Shown here: positions 8,902 through 17,001 of the stretch, piece by piece
Layout: each line of letters opens with the position of its first letter
Position numbering within the stretch: the stretch's first letter is position 1
From: Butyricimonas synergistica DSM 23225
GTDB lineage: Bacteria; Bacteroidota; Bacteroidia; Bacteroidales; Marinifilaceae
Assembly: GCF_000379665.1 (NCBI RefSeq)
Contig: NZ_KB903372.1
Location: 62,822 to 126,821, forward strand
Reading direction: 5' to 3'
DNA length: 64,000 bases
Notes under the pieces: generated by a model
Told to the model about the DNA's origin: nothing
The model's input: only the letters and a program-made list of their open reading frames with translations
The model's database searches: none
Program-made: the position numbers and the translations under genes

Positions 8902-9555
8902 ATGGATAAAACATCACCACTACTTCTCGCGCTACTCGCCAACGGACCGATCAGAATGGACGGGGTTACCTACTTTCTTCAAGGCGGTCAAGTAAGAACC
9001 TGCAAAACCAAACGAGGTCCCAAAAAAACAAGAACGGAAGGCGAGGAAAAATCCTCGAACCGCTTTACCGAAGTCCGCAAAATGTGGCGAGTGTACCGCC
9101 GTGCCATCGGGGGATTGCCGATATGGAACGTGTGGGCGAGAGAAACAGGGGCTCCCAAGAGCGACACACTATTCCATTCCGTGAACGGGAGTTGCTTCCG
9201 CCCGGGTGAAGGAGTATGGGCATTCCCCACGTTCCGGTTCTCGATGGGGACACTGGATGCTCCCGTGATCACGAGTGCCGAACGTGACGGCTGGACAGTC
9301 ACATTGCGATGGGAAAACGATATTGATTGCCCGAAAGCAAGCGCTTCCGACCAAGTATACATCGGTTACTTCTACGGCACGCAACCCCGTTCCCCGCAAT
9401 TTATCACCTGCATCAACTCCCACCGGGGCGACGGCGAAGTTATCATCGAAATTCCCACGGCAAAACAACCGGATGGAACCCCTTTACACCTCTATTTATT
9501 CTTCGGCAACGAGAACCCCAATCGGTTCTCCCCAAGCGAGTACGTGGAAGTTTGA
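8902..9555 (+). CDS. Hypothetical protein, possibly distantly DUF6266-like
   Basis: A 217-residue protein, not confidently recognised. It has no signal peptide or membrane segment. A basic N-terminal third (KTKRGPKKTRTEGEEKSSNRF) is followed by 'FTEVRKMWRVYRRAIGGLPIWNVWARETG' and a beta-rich C-terminal half. That half contains 'VTLRWENDIDCPKASASDQVYIGYFYG...PDGTPLHLYLFFGNEN'. The spacing of 'DC...SDxVY' and the later 'hxLYLFF' strand parallels 'DCFSDDKVYGVM...LFVYVFAV' in the divergent DUF6266 neighbour, so the two may be distant relatives. It is transcribed divergently from that neighbour across the palindrome region. The coding frame is convincing (654 bp with no competing longer ORF). Function is unknown. 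Confidence 0.65.
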   Translation: MDKTSPLLLALLANGPIRMDGVTYFLQGGQVRTCKTKRGPKKTRTEGEEKSSNRFTEVRKMWRVYRRAIGGLPIWNVWARETGAPKSDTLFHSVNGSCFRPGEGVWAFPTFRFSMGTLDAPVITSAERDGWTVTLRWENDIDCPKASASDQVYIGYFYGTQPRSPQFITCINSHRGDGEVIIEIPTAKQPDGTPLHLYLFFGNENPNRFSPSEYVEV

Positions 9556-9670
9556 TATGAATGATAAATCTATAATTAAGTATCTATCATTAAACCTTCG
9601 TTTATTGCTATCATGCCATATTTTCCCGTAAAAAAAGAGAACTTCACGAAACCATCTAATTGTCAGAGGA

Positions 9671-9710
9671 AAAAAACATCCTATCTAAAAGTCTGTGAGA
9701 TGTTTTTTTT
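9671..9710 (+). terminator. Hairpin terminator downstream of the gene at 8902
   Basis: AAAAACATC (9672-9680) pairs with GATGTTTTT (9699-9707), followed by more T residues to 9710. The loop is about 18 nt. It lies inside the inverted-repeat segment. Because the A- and T-rich arms are symmetric it could terminate in either direction. Confidence 0.55.
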
Positions 9711-9712
9711 CG

Positions 9713-9720
9713 TATTTTTG
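9713..9720 (+). promoter_or_regulatory. Predicted -7 element (TATTTTTG) of the ECF sigma gene
   Basis: An exact match to TAnnTTTG, 26 bp before the sigma start codon. The identical octamer precedes the second sigma gene (43005-43012, minus strand). It sits inside the possible invertible segment. If the segment flipped, the bases placed in front of sigma would contain no TAnnTTTG. Confidence 0.6.
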
Positions 9721-9746
9721 AAATCAATAAACGAAGGTTTAATGCA

Positions 9747-10301
9747 ATGGGTGCTATAATCACATACGAAGACATTAAAAATGGGGATATTAAAGCCTTT
9801 GAAACTCTCTTTCAAGAGTTTTATCCTTCTATGTGTATTGTCGCTACGAAATTCATCGCTGATCAAACAGCGGCAGAAGACATTGTACAAGAGGCGTTTA
9901 TCAAACTGTGGGAAAAACGAAATGCTTACCAAGATATTCCTAGCTTAAAAACATTTCTTTACGTGTCTGTCAAGAATTTATGCTTCAATCACATCCGGGA
10001 TAGAAAGGTCACTATCGACTATACTTCGCCTGAAGCGGAAAAGCAAGAGGTCATTTTCAAAGATCTTTTGATCGAGGAGGAAACATATCGAATTATAGAA
10101 GATGCAGTAAACGCCCTACCCCCGCAAAGCGCACGAATAGTTAAAATGTATTTAGAAGGAAAACAAAACAAAGAAATCTCAGAAATCCTAAATATTTCCG
10201 TCAATTCTGTTAAAACGCTAAAATACAACGCACTAAATTCGTTACGAACGATATTAAAAGACTATTTTTACGTTCTTTTGCTATTTCTGGCAGAAAAATA
10301 A
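9747..10301 (+). CDS. ECF RNA polymerase sigma factor (Bacteroidota expansion, FecI/RpoE-like)
   Basis: A 184-residue protein. Region sigma2 covers about residues 8-75 ('IKNGDIKAFETLFQEFYPSMCIVATKFIAD' then 'AEDIVQEAFIKLWEK'). Region sigma4 covers about residues 115-170 ('AVNALPPQSARIVKMYLEGKQNKEISEILNISVNSVKTLKYNALNSLR'), a helix-turn-helix that reads the -35 element. The hydrophobic tail 'FYVLLLFLAEK' is typical of this Bacteroidota family. Such factors are held by a membrane FecR anti-sigma and released when the SusC partner binds ligand. Here the FecR gene is not adjacent: four ABC/Gld genes (10413-16926) lie between, and then FecR and SusC follow. ATG at 9747 is chosen. An in-phase start is not possible at the ATG at 9742, which falls in the inverted repeat and is out of frame. 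Confidence 0.93.
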   Translation: MGAIITYEDIKNGDIKAFETLFQEFYPSMCIVATKFIADQTAAEDIVQEAFIKLWEKRNAYQDIPSLKTFLYVSVKNLCFNHIRDRKVTIDYTSPEAEKQEVIFKDLLIEEETYRIIEDAVNALPPQSARIVKMYLEGKQNKEISEILNISVNSVKTLKYNALNSLRTILKDYFYVLLLFLAEK

Positions 10302-10345
10302 TTCTAAAAGAAATGTCAAAATAACGTGAAAAAGCTCCCTCGATT

Positions 10346-10373
10346 CATCCTTTCCCAGTTTTGTCGTGTTCTG
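10346..10373 (+). promoter_or_regulatory. Predicted ECF-sigma promoter CATCC-N17-GTTCTG before the first ABC gene
   Basis: CATCC (10346-10350) and GTTCTG (10368-10373) are separated by 17 bp and lie 40 bp before the ATP-binding protein start. The same bipartite motif with the same 17-bp gap precedes both FecR genes in this window (16940-16967 and 42341-42368). I infer these are -35/-10 elements read by the locus sigma factor. Confidence 0.6.
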
Positions 10374-10412
10374 CTATTAGAAACGAAAATCCAATAACAC
10401 GATAAAAAGATT

Positions 10413-11345
10413 ATGGAAGAATCAGTAGTAAAAGTCGAACATCTCTCGCATCGCTACAGCGTACAGTGGGCGATTAAAGACATCAATTTCGAAATTAAAC
10501 GCAAAGGAACTCTCGGGTTGCTCGGCTCGAACGGGGCGGGGAAATCCACCACGATGAATATCATTTGCGGAGTTCTTAATCAGACAGCCGGAGAAGTATA
10601 TATAAATGGTATCAATCTTCGGGAAAATCCGGTCGAGGCTAAAAAACATATTGGTTTTCTTCCACAGAAACCGCCATTGTATCCGGACCTCACGGTCGAC
10701 GAATACCTGACTCACTGCGCCTTGATGCGTCTGGTTGATAAAAATCAAGTCAAAACCGCAGTGGAAAAAGCAAAGAATCGCTGCGGTATAGCACATTTCA
10801 GCAGACGGTTGATCAAAAACTTATCCGGAGGGTACCAGCAACGAGTGGGTATTGCCCAAGCTATCGTGCATAACCCGAGATTCGTGATTCTTGATGAACC
10901 AACAAACGGATTGGACCCGAATCAAATCGTAGAAGTACGACACCTAATTAAAGAGATTGCTGAAGACCATTCCGTGTTGCTTTCCACTCACATCTTGCCG
11001 GAAGTACAAGCCACTTGCGACAACATTATCATGATCGAACACGGGAAAATCGTTTTCTCGGGCACCATGGATGATTTTTCCAATTACATGGAGCCTAATA
11101 CTTTTATCGTTTCCATGACAGCCCCCCCGTCAATAGACACCTTATCAAAAATCCCGGGAATCACTCACGTGGAGCATATCACGGACACCCGATTCAGAAT
11201 GCATTTCAGTTCAGGACAAGAGATTACCCAAAAAATGATCGAATTGAGTGTTACCAATAATTGGCATCTGCACGAGATTATACTGGAAAGAGATTCTCTC
11301 GATGCGGCATTTGCCCAACTGTCAGGAAAAAATATTCAAAAATAA
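10413..11345 (+). CDS. ABC transporter ATP-binding protein, GldA-like (copy 1)
   Basis: A 310-residue ATPase. Walker A is GSNGAGKS at residues 38-45, the signature is LSGGYQQ at about 138-144, and Walker B is FVILDEPTNGLDP at about 157-169 with the H-loop STH. After the ATPase core comes a C-terminal domain of about 80 residues ('PSIDTLSKIPGITHVEHITDTRFRMHFSSGQEITQ') found in GldA/CcmA/NosF-type ATPases. The partner permease starts 16 bp downstream. A near duplicate lies at 13677. GldA with GldF and GldG is needed for gliding in Flavobacterium, but homologues occur in non-gliding Bacteroidota, where the cargo is unknown. Its own CATCC-N17-GTTCTG motif suggests sigma-dependent expression. Confidence 0.92.
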   Translation: MEESVVKVEHLSHRYSVQWAIKDINFEIKRKGTLGLLGSNGAGKSTTMNIICGVLNQTAGEVYINGINLRENPVEAKKHIGFLPQKPPLYPDLTVDEYLTHCALMRLVDKNQVKTAVEKAKNRCGIAHFSRRLIKNLSGGYQQRVGIAQAIVHNPRFVILDEPTNGLDPNQIVEVRHLIKEIAEDHSVLLSTHILPEVQATCDNIIMIEHGKIVFSGTMDDFSNYMEPNTFIVSMTAPPSIDTLSKIPGITHVEHITDTRFRMHFSSGQEITQKMIELSVTNNWHLHEIILERDSLDAAFAQLSGKNIQK

Positions 11346-11361
11346 AAGACACCATTTATAT

Positions 11362-13659
11362 ATGAAAACAATATTCAGACTAGCGAAGACAGAACTTCGC
11401 ATTCTATTCTGTTCGCCTGTATCTTGGCTGATCCTAGTGATTTTCGCCTTTCAGGCAGGGTTAAATTTTTCGGACAACTTCGGTGGACAATTAAAACGCC
11501 AAGCCCTGGAATACGGGCTGGGCGGGATTACCAAAGAAACATTTGCCGGGTACACGGGGTTATTCGTTTCCATGCTCAAAAGCCTGTACCTTTACATTCC
11601 GCTTATTACCATGGGACTAATGAGCCGGGAATTAAGCAGCGGCTCTATTAAATTTTTGTATTCATCACCGATAACTACAACGCAAATTATTCTCGGCAAA
11701 TACCTTTCCATGTTGATTTACGGTGCAATGCTAGTGGTTATCTTATTAATATACGTTGTTTTCGGTGCATTCACTATAGAGAATATGGATTTGCCTTTCG
11801 TCCTTACCGGCTTACTGGGGCTCTATTTGCTCACGTGCGCTTACGCCGCGATAGGGCTTTTCATGTCAAGCATCACATCTTACCAAGTTGTCGCCGCCAT
11901 GGGAACATTGGCTGTTTTGGCCGTGTTGAATTTCATCGGTGAAATTGGACAAGATATTTCACTCGTGCGCGACATCACATACTGGCTGTCTATCTCGGGA
12001 CGCGCTTACAAGTTCCTTGCCGGAATAATATGCAGCGAGGACATTTTGTACTTCATTATCGTGGTGATGTTGTTTATCCTACTTTCTGTCATGCGCCTAC
12101 AAGCTGCCCGGAAAAAACGCAGTTCGCTTGTTACTTCCGCCCGTTACTTTGCAGTTGTCGGTTGCGCGCTTTTTATCGGATACCTGTCATCGTTACCTGT
12201 CTGCAAATTTTATTATGACGCGACAGCCCTCAAGGTAAACACACTGACTCCCGGCAGTCAAGAAGTTGTTAAAAATCTTGATGGAGGCCTGAAAATCACA
12301 ACTTACATGAATATTTTGGACGCCAATTATGGCAGTGCCCTTCCCAGCCAATTAAAAAGCGACTTCGAACGTTTCGAACAATACGTGCGCTTCAAGCCAG
12401 AAATCAAAATGGAATACGTTTATTACTACGCATCTTCCGTGGAGCCCTCTTTCGATGGCCGATTCATGGAGTTGCAAGGGAAAGAAAGAGCTGAACGTAT
12501 CTGTAAAATCATGAATCTGGATTTTGATATGTTCCTTTCACAGGAAGAAATAGATCAAGTCATCGATTTAAAATCCGAAGGCTATCGTTTCGTCCGCGTG
12601 CTGGAACGGGAAAACGGGCAAAAGGCAACCTTGCGCCTTTACAACGACATGATGAAACATCCATCGGAAACAGAGATTACCACAGCATTGAAACGCTTTT
12701 TAGTACCAGCCCCCAAAGTAGCGTTCCTTACCGGTCATGGCGAACGTAGCGTGAACAGTGGTGGAGACCGTTTCTATTACACGTTTGCCCGGAGTATTTA
12801 TTTCCGCCACTCGTTGATCAACCAAGGATTTGACGCCATGACCTTATCCATTAAAGATAAAGATATTCCGGAAGATGTAAATATACTGGTTATCGCCGAC
12901 ATGCGCAGTCCGCTTTCCGACGAGGAAATGGCAAGACTGGAAAGGTATATCGATCGAGGTGGCAACCTATTCATCCTTGGAGAACCCAATCGACAAGAAG
13001 CCATGAACCCGTTGCTCTCTCGTTTCGGGGTAAAACTTATGCCCGGAACTCTCGTGCAGCGCAACCAGGATTACCTGCCATCCGTTATCACGGCACGCCT
13101 TACGGACCATGCCGCGGCACAAAGTCCCCGCTATGCCAAAGTCAAAGATTGGGAAGCTTGTATCGCCATGCCCGATGCCTCCGCCCTGCAATATGACACA
13201 GACAAAGGATACACGGTCAAACCTATCGCGACGACTCTTCCGAAAGATAGTTGGAATGAATTGGAAACAACGGACTTCCTAGACGGGGAGTTGTCCATCA
13301 ACGAAGCTATCGGCGAGAAGGAAGCATCTTATCCCATCGTCCTAGCACTAACCTGCCAACGGGGAGCTAAAGAACAACGTATCGTGATCGCGGGAGATGC
13401 CGACTGCATCAGCAACACGGAATTGGCAAACAGCCGTAACGGTATTTTCGCGGTTAATTTCGATTTCATCAGCGAAACGTTTAAATGGTTGTCATACGGA
13501 GAATTCCCCATAGAAACCTCTCGTCCTGAAGCCATTGATAACACGATATTCCTAACCCGCAAAGCCACCCCGTGGATAAAAGCTTTTTCACTAGGAGTAA
13601 TTCCATTTATCCTGGCTTTCGCCGGACTTATGGTGTGGTACAAGAGAAGAAAGTTTTAA
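11362..13659 (+). CDS. GldF-GldG fusion: ABC-2 permease joined to a GldG-type periplasmic domain (copy 1)
   Basis: 765 residues from the ATG at 11362; the longer frame from 11248 overlaps the ATPase gene and is not needed. Residues 1-240 form an ABC-2 permease with about six membrane segments ('SWLILVIFAFQAGLNF', 'YLYIPLITMGLMSRELSSGSIKFLYSSPITTTQII', 'TCAYAAIGLFMSSITSYQVVAAMGTLAVLAVLNF'). After a further membrane helix comes a GldG-like domain (about 285-720: 'VNTLTPGSQEVVKNLDGGLKITTYMN', 'KVAFLTGHGERSV', 'VNILVIADMRSPLSDEEMARLERYIDRGGNLFILGEPNRQ'). A last membrane helix leads to a basic tail. In Flavobacterium GldF and GldG are separate proteins; here they are one chain. Paired with the ATPase upstream. 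Substrate unknown. Confidence 0.9.
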   Translation: MKTIFRLAKTELRILFCSPVSWLILVIFAFQAGLNFSDNFGGQLKRQALEYGLGGITKETFAGYTGLFVSMLKSLYLYIPLITMGLMSRELSSGSIKFLYSSPITTTQIILGKYLSMLIYGAMLVVILLIYVVFGAFTIENMDLPFVLTGLLGLYLLTCAYAAIGLFMSSITSYQVVAAMGTLAVLAVLNFIGEIGQDISLVRDITYWLSISGRAYKFLAGIICSEDILYFIIVVMLFILLSVMRLQAARKKRSSLVTSARYFAVVGCALFIGYLSSLPVCKFYYDATALKVNTLTPGSQEVVKNLDGGLKITTYMNILDANYGSALPSQLKSDFERFEQYVRFKPEIKMEYVYYYASSVEPSFDGRFMELQGKERAERICKIMNLDFDMFLSQEEIDQVIDLKSEGYRFVRVLERENGQKATLRLYNDMMKHPSETEITTALKRFLVPAPKVAFLTGHGERSVNSGGDRFYYTFARSIYFRHSLINQGFDAMTLSIKDKDIPEDVNILVIADMRSPLSDEEMARLERYIDRGGNLFILGEPNRQEAMNPLLSRFGVKLMPGTLVQRNQDYLPSVITARLTDHAAAQSPRYAKVKDWEACIAMPDASALQYDTDKGYTVKPIATTLPKDSWNELETTDFLDGELSINEAIGEKEASYPIVLALTCQRGAKEQRIVIAGDADCISNTELANSRNGIFAVNFDFISETFKWLSYGEFPIETSRPEAIDNTIFLTRKATPWIKAFSLGVIPFILAFAGLMVWYKRRKF

Positions 13660-13676
13660 ATTTTAAATTACAACAC

Positions 13677-14615
13677 ATGGAAAATTCAATTGTAAAGGTC
13701 GAACATTTGTCTCACCGGTATCATATACATTGGGCAATAGAAGATATTAATTTCGAAATCAAAGAAAAAGGAGTATTGGGGTTACTTGGCTCCAATGGAG
13801 CTGGGAAATCCACTACCATGAATATTATTTGCGGCGTATTGAACCAGACCGAAGGAGAGGTTTACCTTAACGGTTACAGCCTCCGGGAGAACCCAATAGA
13901 AGCGAAACGCCATATTGGGTTCCTTCCCCAAAAACCTCCTCTCTACCCGGATATTACCGTGGAAGAATACCTAACTTATTGTGCCAACTTGCGACTCATG
14001 CCGACAAAAGATATACCCGAAGCCGTCAAACGGGCCATGGAACGCTGCGACATCACGCATTTCCGCAACCGGATGATCAGTAATCTTTCCGGGGGATACC
14101 AACAACGGGTGGGTATCGCACAAGCTATCGTACATAATCCCAGTTTCGTTATTTTGGACGAACCTACAAACGGTCTTGACCCGAACCAAATTGTCGAGAT
14201 TCGCCGCTTGATAAAAGAAATCGCCACAGATCATGCCGTATTGTTGTCTACCCATATCTTATCCGAGGTACAGGCAACTTGCAACAATATCCAAATGATC
14301 GAACAGGGGAAACTTGTATTCTCAGGAAGCATGGATGACTTCAACAACTACGTGGCTCCATCCTCTTTATTAGTCCGGTTTGAAGCCGCCCCTTCATTAC
14401 AGACTCTTGAAGCGATTGAAGATGTTGACTCCGTGGAACAAATCGACCGGCAAAGCTATCGCCTGCGATTTGACGCGTCAAAAGAAATTAGCGAACGGAT
14501 TGTTCAACTCAGCGTGACCAATGCTTGGCAATTATGCGAGATTCAACTGGAGCGACTGGCTCTTGACACGATTTTCGCCCAGCTATCAGGAAAAAAGTTC
14601 AATTGTAAAAAATGA
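13677..14615 (+). CDS. ABC transporter ATP-binding protein, GldA-like (copy 2)
   Basis: 312 residues from the ATG at 13677. The frame opens earlier at 13572, but that part overlaps the permease gene; starting at 13677 gives 'MENSIVKVEHLSHRYHIHWAIEDINFEIK', colinear with copy 1 (MEESVVKVEHLSHRYSVQWAIKDINFEIK). Walker A (GSNGAGKS), signature (LSGGYQQR), Walker B (FVILDEPTNGLDP) and H-loop (STH) are all intact. The C-terminal domain has drifted more than the ATPase core relative to copy 1. It starts 17 bp after permease copy 1 and ends 10 bp before permease copy 2, so all four genes form one operon. I see no CATCC-N17-GTTCTG motif in front of this copy. Confidence 0.92.
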   Translation: MENSIVKVEHLSHRYHIHWAIEDINFEIKEKGVLGLLGSNGAGKSTTMNIICGVLNQTEGEVYLNGYSLRENPIEAKRHIGFLPQKPPLYPDITVEEYLTYCANLRLMPTKDIPEAVKRAMERCDITHFRNRMISNLSGGYQQRVGIAQAIVHNPSFVILDEPTNGLDPNQIVEIRRLIKEIATDHAVLLSTHILSEVQATCNNIQMIEQGKLVFSGSMDDFNNYVAPSSLLVRFEAAPSLQTLEAIEDVDSVEQIDRQSYRLRFDASKEISERIVQLSVTNAWQLCEIQLERLALDTIFAQLSGKKFNCKK

Positions 14616-14625
14616 AACCCCATCT

Positions 14626-16926
14626 ATGAAAACAATATTAAAGATAACCAAAAACGAACTTAGCACGCTATTCTATTCCCCAATAGCCTGGCTTATTCTT
14701 ATTATCTTCACGTTCCAATCGGGAATGACTTTCGCGGACGCTTGGGCCGGCATTTTACGCTCACTGGCACTCGGTTATAACCTGTACAATATTACCGAAC
14801 GTTTGCTTCTCGGCTATGCTGGAGCCATATCCGGCATGCAAGATAACCTGTACCTTTACATTCCACTCCTGACCATGGGACTCATGAGCCAAGAGTATAA
14901 TAGAGGATCCATCAAATTACTTTATTCCTCCCCGGTAAGCAATCGCCAGATTATTTTTGGGAAATACCTTTCCATGATTGTTTACGCGCTATTACTCATC
15001 GCGGTTCTTTTTATCTATTACGTGTTCGCTGCATTTTCGATAATAAACATAGATACTCCTTACGTTTTTGTCGCTTTATTGGGAATTTTCCTAATGGTGT
15101 GCGCTTACGCTGCCATCGGTTTGTTCATGTCGACCCTGACATCTTACCAAGTTGTTGCCGCCGTGGGGACGCTGGCAGTATTGGCCTCCTTGAATTATAT
15201 CGGTAATATCGGACAAGAAATACCTTTCGTACGCGACATCACTTATTGGCTCTCCATATCGGGACGTGCGGATACCTTTTTCCGCGGCCTTGTATGCAGT
15301 GAAGATTTGCTCTATTTCCTTCTTGTTATCGCGCTCTTCATAACACTTTCCATACTTCGCTTACAAGCAGAACGCACCAAACGTTCCGCTACACAAAATA
15401 CACTCCGGTATGGTGGCGTTATTTTATTGACTCTCGTTATCGGTTACACGAGTTCCCGTCCTTATGCACGCGTATATTACGATGCAACGGAAATGAAAGA
15501 AAACACCTTGACCCAAAACAGCCAGGATGTCATGAAAAAACTGGATGGTCCCTTATCCATCACGACATACGTCAACATGTTGGACGAAGACTATTACCGA
15601 GGCATGCCCCGTTATTACAACGATGATAACAAACGATTTGAAAAATATATCCGTTTTAAACCGGAAATTAAAATGAAATATGTCTACTATTATGACAAAG
15701 TTGCCAACCCGCGCCTTCAACAACGTTATCCTGGTTTGACAGACGAGCAATGCCTGGAAAAGATATGTGAAGTTGAAGACGTGGACGTAGAAGACATCCT
15801 TACCCCTGAAGAAATTCGCAAGCAAGAAGATCTTTCGGGCGAATATAATAAATTTGTCCGCGTTATAGAACGCGGCAACGGGCAAAAAGCTTTTCTCCGA
15901 ATATACGATGATAACTACAGGCATCCTTCTGAAACAGAAATCACGGCCGCACTCAAACGCATGGTGGTAAAATCCCCGTTGGTAGCATTTCTCACCGGTC
16001 ACGGAGAACGGAATATTAACGGAGCCGGAGAACGCGATTATTACGCCTTCTCCCAATATAAATCTTTCCGCAATTCACTCGTCAATCAAGGCTTTAACTG
16101 CATATCTTTGTCGCTTGACAGCCTTGATGCCATCCCGAATGACGTTGATATTCTCGTCATTTCAGACATACGCACATCTTTACTTGATAGAGAACAAAAA
16201 ATTATTGAAAACTATGTTGGAGAAGGTAGAAATCTTTTAATCGCGGGCGAGCCCCGGCGTCAAGAACAAATGAACCCATTGCTCGCCCTTTTCGGGTTAA
16301 AGTTTATGCCCGGTATTCTTGTACAGGAAAGTAAAGATTTTTCTGCCGACCTGATTTTAGCTTCTGCCACTCAAGCCGCAAGCGAATTGTCTCGCTCTTT
16401 CTACAGGATGGCTCGTTATGGTAGCAAAGCAACAATGCCAACCGCTGTCGAAATACGACAGGTTGAAGAAAAGGGGTTCACCCTGACCCCGCTATTAATG
16501 ACGGATTCAACCGGAACATGGAATGAATTGGAAACCACTAATTTCATTGAAGACACAGCCCGTGTCAATCCCGCTATCGGAGAAATAGAGAAAGCATACG
16601 CCACCATGTTATACCTTACCCGGCAAATAAATGGCAAAGAACAGCGTGTCATCGTCCTCGGGGATGCTGATTGTATCGGAAATGGAGAGTTGTCTAAACA
16701 GCGCAACGGACTTGACGCAAAAAACTTCACGCTTGTAACAGAATCTTTCAGATTGCTTTCCAACGGGGAATTCCCCGTGGACACGCATCGGAATTATTCT
16801 TCGGACAGAGGTGTACACTTGGGACAAAAAGCGGGAATCTGGATAAACATTCTTTTCATGGGAATGATCCCGGGAATTCTTGTCTTACTATACCTTTGCT
16901 TGTGGTGGAAACGAAAAAGCAAATAA
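14626..16926 (+). CDS. GldF-GldG fusion ABC permease (copy 2)
   Basis: 766 residues from the ATG at 14626; the frame from 14521 overlaps the ATPase gene. It is colinear with copy 1 throughout: ABC-2 permease (about 1-240, 'YLYIPLLTMGLMSQEYNRGSIKLLYSSPVSNRQIIFGKYLSMI'), then the GldG-type domain ('ENTLTQNSQDVMKKLDGPLSITTYVN', 'LVAFLTGHGERNINGAGERDYYAFSQYKSF', 'NYVGEGRNLLIAGEPRRQEQMNP'). It closes with a membrane helix ('IWINILFMGMIPGILVLLYLCLWWKRKSK'). The two copies keep every block in order but differ at many residues, so this is an old duplication, perhaps with different cargoes or forming heteromeric pumps (inference). The anti-sigma promoter motif begins 13 bp after its stop codon. Confidence 0.9.
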   Translation: MKTILKITKNELSTLFYSPIAWLILIIFTFQSGMTFADAWAGILRSLALGYNLYNITERLLLGYAGAISGMQDNLYLYIPLLTMGLMSQEYNRGSIKLLYSSPVSNRQIIFGKYLSMIVYALLLIAVLFIYYVFAAFSIINIDTPYVFVALLGIFLMVCAYAAIGLFMSTLTSYQVVAAVGTLAVLASLNYIGNIGQEIPFVRDITYWLSISGRADTFFRGLVCSEDLLYFLLVIALFITLSILRLQAERTKRSATQNTLRYGGVILLTLVIGYTSSRPYARVYYDATEMKENTLTQNSQDVMKKLDGPLSITTYVNMLDEDYYRGMPRYYNDDNKRFEKYIRFKPEIKMKYVYYYDKVANPRLQQRYPGLTDEQCLEKICEVEDVDVEDILTPEEIRKQEDLSGEYNKFVRVIERGNGQKAFLRIYDDNYRHPSETEITAALKRMVVKSPLVAFLTGHGERNINGAGERDYYAFSQYKSFRNSLVNQGFNCISLSLDSLDAIPNDVDILVISDIRTSLLDREQKIIENYVGEGRNLLIAGEPRRQEQMNPLLALFGLKFMPGILVQESKDFSADLILASATQAASELSRSFYRMARYGSKATMPTAVEIRQVEEKGFTLTPLLMTDSTGTWNELETTNFIEDTARVNPAIGEIEKAYATMLYLTRQINGKEQRVIVLGDADCIGNGELSKQRNGLDAKNFTLVTESFRLLSNGEFPVDTHRNYSSDRGVHLGQKAGIWINILFMGMIPGILVLLYLCLWWKRKSK

Positions 16927-16939
16927 TTGTTGTTGCATT

Positions 16940-16967
16940 CATCCTTTTACACACTTCATGTGTTCTG
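16940..16967 (+). promoter_or_regulatory. Predicted ECF-sigma promoter CATCC-N17-GTTCTG before FecR
   Basis: CATCC at 16940-16944 and GTTCTG at 16962-16967, with a 17-bp spacer, followed by TAAATAG. GTTCTG ends 35 bp before the ATG at 17002. That is the same distance as in the second FecR gene (42341 to 42306), which supports 17002 as the true start. Confidence 0.65.
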
Positions 16968-17001
16968 TAAATAGATAATGAAACCTAAATATCGGAAACT
17001 T

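Larger units (their letters stand above)
9588..9744. other. Candidate invertible promoter segment bounded by perfect 20-bp inverted repeats
   Basis: CATTAAACCTTCGTTTATTG at 9588-9607 is repeated as an exact reverse complement at 9725-9744, with 117 bp between. The right repeat ends 2 bp before the ATG of the ECF sigma gene at 9747. The enclosed segment carries a TATTTTTG promoter element pointing at sigma and a hairpin terminator pointing the same way. Invertible promoters bounded by repeats of this size are well known in Bacteroidales. No target-site duplication flanks the repeats, which argues against a simple MITE. No recombinase gene lies in the window. Confidence 0.55.

Noticed and set aside
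9677-9698. CATCC at 9677 as a fourth copy of the sigma promoter motif
   Set aside because: The bases 17 bp downstream are GATGTT, not GTTCTG; the CATC is part of the terminator stem.
9588-9744. Reading the 20-bp inverted repeats as a MITE or small transposon remnant
   Set aside because: No target-site duplication outside the repeats (flanks TAT and CAA differ), and the segment holds a promoter matched to the next gene. An invertible or regulatory element fits better, though a MITE is not excluded.
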